Positions 44,773-51,330 of a stretch of 64,000 bases of DNA are shown one piece after another. Each line of letters starts with the position of its first letter. Within the stretch, counting starts at the first letter, position 1. The notes below the pieces were generated by a model. The model was not told the origin of the DNA. It did no database searches and was given only the letters and a program-made list of their open reading frames with translations. The DNA is taken from positions 6,192 to 70,191 of the forward strand of contig JBITAF010000033.1 of NCBI GenBank assembly GCA_044440025.1, read 5' to 3'. This DNA is from JAHCJI01 sp044440025 (GTDB lineage Bacteria; Planctomycetota; Phycisphaerae; Phycisphaerales; UBA1924). The translations under genes were made by a program, and so were the position numbers.

Positions 44773-44803
44773 CCCAATGCCTAATCCCTAATCCCCAATC
44801 CCT
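44773..44803 (-). repeat. Telomere-like G-rich tract on the minus strand
   Basis: Read on the minus strand the tract alternates GGG and GGGG runs with ATT, ATTA and ATTAGGCATT spacers, giving four G-runs in 31 bases. This can form a G-quadruplex. It encodes the last residues and stop (GIGD-stop) of the S24 repressor and continues beyond. Such GGGATT repeats occur in other GC-rich bacteria; a transcription-termination or mRNA-end role is possible. Confidence 0.6.
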
Positions 44804-45657
44804 ATCTTCCGCGTCACGCTCACCGCCGGATACAACCCCGACACCCGTTCCCTGGGCTCGACCCGCGCCCGGTGCCGGGGGTTCAGCGGCTGGAGCCGGA
44901 TCAACTCCTCGCCGTCGCCCGACCGCTCGAAGTACACCCGCTTGAACGTCGTCTCGCTATCGGGCTCGATCAGCCTCGCGAAGCAGTCCATCCCGTCGCG
45001 CACCTCGCGCCCGGGGCTGAAGATCACCACGTCGCCCTCGCGGTACGTTGGCTCCATGCTGTCCCCGGTAATGCGCGCGGCGAACGCGTCGGGGTCGCCA
45101 AGCTCGGGCGCCGCCACGTAGCTGTCGGCCACACGAGCCGGATACCCAAGATCGGTGAACTCGGCCGCCTGCCCCGCCGGCACCAGGTTAATCAGCGGCA
45201 CCGCCCGCGGCAGCAGCGCCTCGACCTTCTCGCCCTCGCCCGATGTCCCCCCCTGGGGCGCGATGCGATCCACCAGCCGCGCCAGCACGCCAGACTCGAA
45301 CGCCCGATCGAGCCCGCCAGGCCCGGCCGCTCGCAGCATGGCCGCGAGCTGCCGGGCCGCCTGCCCCTGCTCGCGCCGCTCGGCCAGCTCCTCGCGCACC
45401 ACCGCGGGCGTGCTCTGCATCGCCAGCATCTCGCGCAGGGAGCCCGGCTCCATCTCCAGCGCCCGCTCAAGCCCGGCCAGCACACGCTCGGTCGGCGCCC
45501 CCCGCTTGCCGCGCTCCAGCAGCGAGAGGTACCCCTTCGTGCACCCCGCCCGCTCGGCCGTTTCGCGCAAACTCAGGCCCAGCCGCAGCCGGCGATCCCG
45601 CAGGCGTTCGCCGAACCCGCTCGCCGAATCATCATTGCTGATGTCCGCTCCGGACAT
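44788..45657 (-). CDS. XRE-S24 repressor (LexA/CI-like)
   Basis: A 289-residue phage-type repressor. The N-terminal helix-turn-helix (LRDRRLRLGLSLRETAERAGCTKGYLSLLERG, residues 19-50) binds DNA. The C-terminal S24 peptidase has Ser200 (GDSMEPTY) and Lys239 (ETTFKRVYF), with a candidate self-cleavage Ala161-Gly162 in LVPAGQAAEF 38 residues before the Ser. This suggests control by RecA during DNA damage. GGAGGGAG supports the ATG at 45657. It diverges from the HTH-ATPase-GNAT-terminase run, with 172 bases between starts, which should hold the shared operator. Its stop lies inside a G-rich tract. Confidence 0.9.
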   Translation of the reverse strand: MSGADISNDDSASGFGERLRDRRLRLGLSLRETAERAGCTKGYLSLLERGKRGAPTERVLAGLERALEMEPGSLREMLAMQSTPAVVREELAERREQGQAARQLAAMLRAAGPGGLDRAFESGVLARLVDRIAPQGGTSGEGEKVEALLPRAVPLINLVPAGQAAEFTDLGYPARVADSYVAAPELGDPDAFAARITGDSMEPTYREGDVVIFSPGREVRDGMDCFARLIEPDSETTFKRVYFERSGDGEELIRLQPLNPRHRARVEPRERVSGLYPAVSVTRKIGIGD

Positions 45658-45829
45658 GGCCCGCTCCCTCCGATACCCGCCGTAGGCGTCCCAATGGCGG
45701 TTTCTGCGTTCCATCGCCACCGAACTGCGCAATCTGGTGGCGATACCAAACATTAGCCTTGCATTTGTTTGCAATCCAGTCGACAATAGGGCGTCAGTAT
45801 CCTGGATTGAGTAAACGGAGCGCAACGCC

Positions 45830-46267
45830 ATGCAGACAAGACTGGACGACGCCGCCCTGGATATGCGCAGAAAGCAGCGACGGGCCCTGGTCACCCGCGT
45901 GCTGGACGCCGCCGACCACCTGCCCCCGGAAGAACGCCAGCTTCTCATCGCAATCTACGGCCGCGGCATGGCTGTCAGCGAGGCCGCCGCCATGCTGGGA
46001 ACCCCCGAGCGCCAGCTCCGCCGACGCGTGCGGGCCCTGGTCCGCCGGGTGTGCGACCCCACGTTCGACGCCGCCGTCCGCCTGAGCCCGGACATGCCCC
46101 GCCAGCTCCGCCAGGTCGCCCAGCTCAAGGCCATCGAGGGCCTGCCCATGCGGCAGATCGCCCAAAGGCTGGGCGTGAGCTACCACACCGTTCGCAAGCA
46201 CTACGACGCATTCCGCGCCCTGATCGAGGCCGCCGGCTCGCGCTCCACGCCCGGGAGTGCCGCGTGA
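45830..46267 (+). CDS. Double helix-turn-helix protein, first gene of terminase cassette
   Basis: A 145-residue small DNA-binding protein. Two helix-turn-helix segments are visible: ERQLLIAIYGRGMAVSEAAAMLGTPERQLRRRV (about 35-67), like a sigma-70 region 4, and AIEGLPMRQIAQRLGVSYHTVRKHYDAF (about 102-130). ACGGAG nine bases before the ATG supports the start. The stop overlaps the GTG of the ATPase gene in GTGA. Placed upstream of a terminase large subunit, it could be a small-terminase-like DNA recogniser or a transcription factor for the cassette; both are inference. Confidence 0.8.
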   Translation: MQTRLDDAALDMRRKQRRALVTRVLDAADHLPPEERQLLIAIYGRGMAVSEAAAMLGTPERQLRRRVRALVRRVCDPTFDAAVRLSPDMPRQLRQVAQLKAIEGLPMRQIAQRLGVSYHTVRKHYDAFRALIEAAGSRSTPGSAA

Positions 46268-46962
46268 ACGCCCGCGTCGCCCACGCCCGCGCCCTGTTCG
46301 CCCTGCCCGTGGGCAGCGCCGAGCCCTGCCGCCGCAGCGCCCTGCGCGCCGCCCGCGATTCCGCCCGCTCGCTCGCGCAGCTCGAGCCCGGCCAGATCGC
46401 CCTGCTCACCGGCCCCAGCGGCAGCGGAAAGAGCACCGCCATCGCGATGCTCCGCCGCCGGCTTGCGCGCATGGGACGCACCATTGTCCGCCCGCCCGCG
46501 CACCTGTCCAGTCGCCGGCCCACCATCGAGCACGTGGGCGATAACCTCGACCAGGCACTTGGACTGCTCGGCGCCGCCGGCCTGGCCGAGGCATCCCTGC
46601 TCGTGCGTCCGGCCGGCCGACTGAGCACCGGCCAGCTCGCGCGCCTGACCATCGCCGCTGCCATGGACCGCTGCACGCCCGGCTGCGTGCTCATCGTCGA
46701 CGAGTTCGCCGCCACGCTCGATGCGCCCACCGCCCACTCGATGGCCCACGCTCTGGCGCGCTGGTGCCGACGCAAGCGCATCACGCTGGTTGCCTGCAGC
46801 GCTCGAGAAGACACGCTCGAAGCGCTCGCGCCCGACCTGCTCGTCGTCCTGCCCCTGCCCGGCGATCGCCCGTCGCCGCCCCTCGTCATCACCCGCGCCC
46901 CCGCGGAGCCATGCCGTGGCACACGCCTCGCTCGTCCGCCGATTCCGCGTCCTGCGCACTGA
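46264..46962 (+). CDS. ABC-type ATPase of terminase cassette
   Basis: A 232-residue stand-alone ATPase. Walker A is GPSGSGKST (residues 50-58), the signature-like loop is LSTGQLARL (120-128), Walker B is VLIVDEF (142-148), and a D-loop-like ATLD follows at 150-153. There are no membrane segments, so it is not a transporter subunit by itself. The GTG start overlaps the HTH gene (GTGA), and the GNAT gene starts inside its 3' end by 47 bases. An ATPase of this type paired with a GNAT domain recalls the fused arrangement of COG2401 (ABC ATPase plus acetyltransferase), here split in two. Confidence 0.82.
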   Translation: MNARVAHARALFALPVGSAEPCRRSALRAARDSARSLAQLEPGQIALLTGPSGSGKSTAIAMLRRRLARMGRTIVRPPAHLSSRRPTIEHVGDNLDQALGLLGAAGLAEASLLVRPAGRLSTGQLARLTIAAAMDRCTPGCVLIVDEFAATLDAPTAHSMAHALARWCRRKRITLVACSAREDTLEALAPDLLVVLPLPGDRPSPPLVITRAPAEPCRGTRLARPPIPRPAH

Positions 46963-47590
46963 CCCCATCACCATCGAAACCGGCACGTATGACGACCTTC
47001 GCGCGCTGTCGCGCTACCACTACGTGGCCGGTCGGCCCGGGCCCATCACCCGTATCCTGCGCGCGAGCGCCGGCGGCGAGACCGTGGGCGTGCTGGCCGC
47101 GTCGATGCCGACCCTCAACGGTCGGTGGCGCAGCATCGCCTGGCCGGGCGACTACGACACGCCCGACAAGCGCGCCAACGCCCTGCGCCTCAACCACGAC
47201 GTCCGCGTGATCTCGCGCGTCATCGTCGACCCGCGGTACCGCGGCCGCGGCGTCGCTGTCCGGCTCGTGCGCGCGTACCTGGACGCCCCGTGCACCGAGC
47301 GCACCGAAGCCCTGGCCGCCATGGCCCACGCGTGCCCCTTCTTCGAGCGAGCCGGCATGGAGCGGATCGACCTGCCGCCGAGCAAGGCCGACGCAAAGCT
47401 GCTGCGCGCCATGGCCCGCCACGGCGTCGAGCCGGCCGACCTGCTCGCGAGCCTGCCCGCGGCGATCACCCCGAGCCTGCGCGCGTGGGCCGGGGCCCGA
47501 AAGCTCCGCGGCGGCGACATCGCCGCGCGGGCATTTGCGCTGCTCACCCACCCACCCGTCGCCCACGTGCACAAACGGAGCCAGCCGTGA
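46916..47590 (+). CDS. GNAT-fold protein of terminase cassette
   Basis: A 224-residue protein with the GNAT acetyl-CoA loop VISRVIVDPRYRGRGVAVRLVRAYL (about residues 98-122). An N-terminal segment LRALSRYHYVAGRPGP is not typical of generic acetyltransferases, and the YHY/GRP pattern is reminiscent of phage Mom-type enzymes, which modify adenine. I cannot confirm that from memory. The GTG at 46916 with GGAG seven bases before it is the best start and places it inside the ATPase gene end. The stop overlaps the terminase start (GTGA). Function: modification of DNA or of a partner protein is possible. Confidence 0.78.
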   Translation: MAHASLVRRFRVLRTDPITIETGTYDDLRALSRYHYVAGRPGPITRILRASAGGETVGVLAASMPTLNGRWRSIAWPGDYDTPDKRANALRLNHDVRVISRVIVDPRYRGRGVAVRLVRAYLDAPCTERTEALAAMAHACPFFERAGMERIDLPPSKADAKLLRAMARHGVEPADLLASLPAAITPSLRAWAGARKLRGGDIAARAFALLTHPPVAHVHKRSQP

Positions 47591-49035
47591 CGCCGCTGCC
47601 GGCGCGGCCGGCGACGATCGAAGAATTGGCCGCCTGCGTTCGCGCGGCCCTGGACGTGCGCCTGAGCGACAAGCCGCTGGCGTACCTCGCGCACGCGTTC
47701 TTTGCCGACCACATGCCCGATGCGCTCGGCAACACCGCCGACGACCCGATCGACGCCGTCGTGTGGGCCAACCGCGGGGGCGGCAAAACGTTCCTGGGCG
47801 CCGTCGCCACGCTGCTCGACCTGGTGTACAAGCCCGGCATCGAGGTGCGCATCCTGGGCGGCTCGCTCGAGCAGGCCCAGCGCATGCACGCGCACCTGCG
47901 GCATCTCATCCGGCGCCCGGCCGTGAGCGACCTGGTCGAGGGACGCGTGACCGATCGACGGGTCGAGCTGATCAACGGGTCGAGGCTCGAGCTGCTCGCC
48001 CAATCGCAGGCGTCGGTCCGTGGCACGCGCATCCAGAAGCTGCGCTGCGACGAGGTCGAGCTGTTCGACCCGGCCGTGTGGGAGGCCGCCCAGCTCACCA
48101 CGCGCAGCAAGACCGTCGAGTACGACGGCAAGCCATACACCATCCGCGGCTCCATCGAGGCGCTCAGCACGATGCACCGCTCGCACGGCCTCATGCGCGA
48201 CGTGGTCGACCAGGCCAACGCGGGCACGCGGCGGCTGTTCAAGTGGGGCGTGGTCGACGTGCTCGATCGCTGCGATGAGCAGTATCAGTGCGACGGCTGC
48301 CCGCTGTGGAACGAGTGCCAGGGCTCGGCCAAGCGCGACGACCGACCGGCGGGGCACCTGTCGATCGCCGACGCGATCTCGCTGAAGGGGCGTGTATCGC
48401 TGAGCACGTGGGACGCCGAGATGCGCTGCGAGCGGCCCAAGAGCGACGACGCCGTGCTGCCCGAGTTCGATCGGGCCGTGCACGTGCGCGAGATACCGGA
48501 CATCGACGAAGACTGGCAATGGGTGCTGGGCATGGACTTCGGGTATCGCTCGCCGACGGTGATCGTGTGGGGCGCGCTCAGCCCCGAGGGCATGCTGCAC
48601 ATCGTGCGCGAGCGCGTGGCGAGCCGGTGCCTGCTGGCCGAGCACATCGACGCGATGCTTGAAGACGAGTCGCAGAAGCCGAGCTGGATCGGCATCGACC
48701 CCGCCGGCTGGCAGGGCAACGCGCAGACGGGCCTCAGCGACGCCCAGCAGATCCAACGCGCGGGCCTGAGCGTGCGCGCCCGGCGCACCACCATCCGCGC
48801 CGGGCTCGACCTGCTGCGCGCCCGCTTGCGCCCGGCGACCGGCGAGCCCACGCTGTTCATCTCCCCCGACTGCCCGCACCTGATCGAGAGCCTGGAGCGT
48901 TACCACTACGACATGCAGCGGCCGATGAGCGAGGAGCCGGCCAAGGACGGCCCCGACCACGCCGTCGATGCGCTGCGATACCTGGTGACGAACCTGGATC
49001 GGCCCGGGGCGCTGAAGGCGGGGAGTTACTTGTGA
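47587..49035 (+). CDS. Phage-type terminase large subunit
   Basis: A 482-residue DNA-packaging-type motor-nuclease. The ATPase has Walker A as WANRGGGKT (60-68), Walker B as LRCDEVELF (Asp155, Glu156). A Cys cluster (CDEQYQCDGCPLWNEC) sits between domains and could bind zinc. The RNase H-like nuclease has Asp317 (GMDFGY), Asp371 (IGIDPAG) and Asp457/Asp461 (GPDHAVDALRY). The GTG overlaps the GNAT gene stop. No portal, protease, capsid or tail gene follows within the window, and the downstream gene is of another type. It may be a domesticated terminase or part of a defective element. Confidence 0.9.
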   Translation: MTPLPARPATIEELAACVRAALDVRLSDKPLAYLAHAFFADHMPDALGNTADDPIDAVVWANRGGGKTFLGAVATLLDLVYKPGIEVRILGGSLEQAQRMHAHLRHLIRRPAVSDLVEGRVTDRRVELINGSRLELLAQSQASVRGTRIQKLRCDEVELFDPAVWEAAQLTTRSKTVEYDGKPYTIRGSIEALSTMHRSHGLMRDVVDQANAGTRRLFKWGVVDVLDRCDEQYQCDGCPLWNECQGSAKRDDRPAGHLSIADAISLKGRVSLSTWDAEMRCERPKSDDAVLPEFDRAVHVREIPDIDEDWQWVLGMDFGYRSPTVIVWGALSPEGMLHIVRERVASRCLLAEHIDAMLEDESQKPSWIGIDPAGWQGNAQTGLSDAQQIQRAGLSVRARRTTIRAGLDLLRARLRPATGEPTLFISPDCPHLIESLERYHYDMQRPMSEEPAKDGPDHAVDALRYLVTNLDRPGALKAGSYL

Positions 49036-49053
49036 GCCAGCTATGCTGAGGTC

Positions 49054-49947
49054 GTGCCCGCGAAACCAACAACCTGGCGCAAACGCCCGCGGCGCAAGCC
49101 TGTGGCCGAGTTCGTGTGCTGGAGCGACATCGGACGCAGCATGCGGTCGCGCCTGCTCTGTACGGGGCTCGCGGATTGGCACAAGGAGGGCGCCGCCCGG
49201 GTTCAAGCCATCAGCCCGAAGCGGGGCCATTCGAACCCGCAGGCGAGTCGGGTGTTTCATCCCTGCAAGAAGTGCGGCGCGAAACGCATCGATCTCGTTG
49301 AACAGCCAGTCGACATCACGCTATTGGATCAGACGTATGGCGGCGACAAGCTTGACGCGAGCAAGCTGCGGAATCTTCGAGTCTCGATTCCATTGCAATG
49401 GCCCGTCGCGGTTGTGAGTCTACAAGCAATGGATGCACTGGCGCCTTACCTGGATGACGGATTCCTCATCGGCAACGTCCATCTGATCACGGGCGAGAAG
49501 CTGGGCGGCTTTCGCAGCATGCTCGATCGGAAGCACATACCGCACCGGACGAAATACACGAAGGAATGGTTCAAGTACTCTGGCAGCGCTCAGTTTGGAC
49601 GATGTGGGCACTGCGATCGATTGCGGTGTCACCTGACGATGGGCGGCACCTACATCCTTGAGCGCGAGATTCCCGGCACCGGCGTCCGGTTCGATGGGCT
49701 TGGCCTGACCGTGGAACGGGGCGTGGCCGAGAAGCTGGACTTGTTCAACAAGCGTTTGTGGCCGGGTGGGCAGTGGTACACCATCCCCGTGTTCGACGAG
49801 CGACTCGACCCCATCCCCGAGCCCTGGCCGCGCACCTGGAGCGAGTTGGCGCAAGGCGTGGCGCGCAACGGCGACTTTCCGTTCGACGAACTCGGCACGT
49901 GGACCGAGAAGCTGCGGCGGGATGTGGAGTCGCAGGAACCAGGTTGA
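49054..49947 (+). CDS. Unknown Cys-rich protein
   Basis: A 297-residue protein of no family known to me. It has a basic N-terminus (TTWRKRPRRKP), a CKKCG pair near residue 70 and CGHCDRLRCH near residue 190, both of which could coordinate zinc. Segments rich in Trp, Tyr and Phe lie between them. The DNA is less GC-rich than the terminase before it. A GTG start at 49054 lies 18 bases after the terminase stop, so it could be the fifth cassette gene, or a later insertion. A role in nucleic-acid binding is only a guess. Confidence 0.65.
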   Translation: MPAKPTTWRKRPRRKPVAEFVCWSDIGRSMRSRLLCTGLADWHKEGAARVQAISPKRGHSNPQASRVFHPCKKCGAKRIDLVEQPVDITLLDQTYGGDKLDASKLRNLRVSIPLQWPVAVVSLQAMDALAPYLDDGFLIGNVHLITGEKLGGFRSMLDRKHIPHRTKYTKEWFKYSGSAQFGRCGHCDRLRCHLTMGGTYILEREIPGTGVRFDGLGLTVERGVAEKLDLFNKRLWPGGQWYTIPVFDERLDPIPEPWPRTWSELAQGVARNGDFPFDELGTWTEKLRRDVESQEPG

Positions 49948-49963
49948 TCGCGCCGGCCACGCT

Positions 49964-50302
49964 TCAGTGCCTGAACAACCGGTACACCATCAGGATGCCG
50001 CCGCTGAGCAGCGCGCCGGCGATGAGGCCGACGATGCCGCCCATGGCGGCGCCCCAGCCGGGGCCGATCTCTTCGGGGGCCATGAACGCGCCGACGCCGG
50101 CGGCGAGGGCGATGCTGGCCAGGATGAAGACGGCCTGGAAGAGGTTGTCCTTCACGCGCAGGTTGGGCCCGACGGCTACGTCGGCGACGATCTCGTGCGT
50201 GGCGGCCCGCCTGCGCGGCGTGCGGCCCTTCGGCACGGGCGGGGGGCCGGGCTTGTGGCCTTCGTCGGGAACGGGCGGGGGGCCATCGGGGTGGTGTGCC
50301 AT
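49964..50302 (-). CDS. Small membrane protein
   Basis: A 112-residue protein. The first 40 residues are Pro-rich and hydrophilic. Two hydrophobic helices follow (FQAVFILASIALAAGVGAFM and AAMGGIVGLIAGALLSGGILMVY) separated by EEIGPGWG, making a hairpin with both ends in the cytoplasm. The family is unknown to me. ATG at 50302 is taken as the start; the open frame continues upstream over array B, which is non-genic. Stop is 17 bases from the convergent stop of the Cys-rich gene. Confidence 0.65.
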   Translation of the reverse strand: MAHHPDGPPPVPDEGHKPGPPPVPKGRTPRRRAATHEIVADVAVGPNLRVKDNLFQAVFILASIALAAGVGAFMAPEEIGPGWGAAMGGIVGLIAGALLSGGILMVYRLFRH

Positions 50303-50358
50303 GGTGGGCGATGGTATCGGCGGGTGGACCGGGGGTGTTCTGGGGGTGCGGGGATGGC

Positions 50359-50600
50359 TCCGGGCGCGCCCTGAAAGGCTTGGGCCGTGGCCCGAGCGAT
50401 TCCGGGCGCGCCCTGGGAGGCTTGGGCCGTGGCCCGAACGGCTCCGGGCGCGCCCTGGGAGGCCTAGGCCGTGGCCCGAGCGGTTCCGGGCGCGCCCCGA
50501 GAGGCTTGGGCCACGGCCTGAGCGGTTTCGGGCGCGCCCTGAGAGGCTTGGGCCGCGCCCTGAGCGGTTCAGGCCGTGGCCCGCGGGGCGTGCGCGGCGG
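50359..50600. repeat. Array B: about 5.7 tandem 42-bp repeats
   Basis: Units start at 50359, 50401, 50443, 50485, 50527 and 50569, each exactly 42 bases apart, with the last one partial. Most units contain TCCGGGCGCGCC, GAGGCTTGGGCC and GTGGCCCGAGCG. The two 21-base halves of a unit agree at about half of positions, so 42 may be a duplicated 21. The array lies between the divergent starts of the small membrane protein (50302) and the lipoprotein (50668), thus within both upstream regions. Apart from the array, 50303-50667 holds nothing I recognise. Confidence 0.95.
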
Positions 50601-50667
50601 CGCACGCGGGCTTCCCGGGGGCGATGCGCAGTTCCTGCGCGTCCGGCGGGGGCGGCTAGCATCGGGC

Positions 50668-51318
50668 ATGAAGCCGAGCAACCCCTGCCCGCGTGCCCTT
50701 CTGGTGCTGCCCCTGCTTGCGTTGCGGGCCCTGCTGGCCCTGCCCGCCTGCGAGGAGGCGGCGATCGAGGAGCGGGCCGTGCCCGAGGGGGCCGAGACCA
50801 TCGCCGAGCCGCCCCAGACCCAGACCCAGACCCAGACCGAGCCCGCCGCGGCGGCCGAGGCGGCAGATGGGCAGCCGGCCTTCGCCGAGGACGCCGAGGC
50901 GTGGCCCTGGGCGGCGCCGGCGGGCTGGCGCCGCGTCGACCAGGAGCGGCCGATGCGTCTGGCGACGTACGTGATCGAATCGGGCGACGCCGGGGACGCG
51001 GTGGAGGTCGCCATCAGCCGGTTCCCCGGGGACGTGGGCGGCATGCTGGCCAACGTGAACCGCTGGCGCGGGCAGGTGGGGCTGGCGCCGGTGGCGTCGG
51101 GCGAGCTGGACGGCATGATGGAGCGCTTCGAGAACCCCGGCTTCGTGGGGCACACGATGCGGCTGGAGGGGCCCGAGGGGCACATGCTGGTGGCCAGCAT
51201 CCATGAGGCCGCACAGGACCGGACGTGGTTCGTGCGGGTGACCACCGATGCGGCGGCGGCCGACGCGGTCCAGGACGAGGTGTTCGCCTTCGCGCGCACG
51301 TTCGGGGCCGGAGGCTGA
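50668..51318 (+). CDS. Lipoprotein of unknown function
   Basis: A 216-residue predicted lipoprotein with lipobox LPAC at about residue 28. A Glu/Ala/Gln/Thr linker with a QTQTQTQT stretch (DNA of CAGACC repeats) follows, then a globular domain (WPWAAPAGWRRVDQERPMRLATYVIE .. VEVAISRFPGDVGGMLANVNRWRGQVGL) resembling small beta-sheet domains of exported proteins. The start is the ATG at 50668. It lies 13 bases before ccsBA, so it may be co-expressed with cytochrome c synthesis and could be an accessory periplasmic factor. Confidence 0.75.
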   Translation: MKPSNPCPRALLVLPLLALRALLALPACEEAAIEERAVPEGAETIAEPPQTQTQTQTEPAAAAEAADGQPAFAEDAEAWPWAAPAGWRRVDQERPMRLATYVIESGDAGDAVEVAISRFPGDVGGMLANVNRWRGQVGLAPVASGELDGMMERFENPGFVGHTMRLEGPEGHMLVASIHEAAQDRTWFVRVTTDAAAADAVQDEVFAFARTFGAGG

Positions 51319-51330
51319 TAGGCTGCGGGC

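Noticed and set aside
44788..49035. Complete prophage
   Set aside because: Only the repressor and terminase-linked genes are present; no integrase, portal, capsid, tail or lysis gene is seen on either side.
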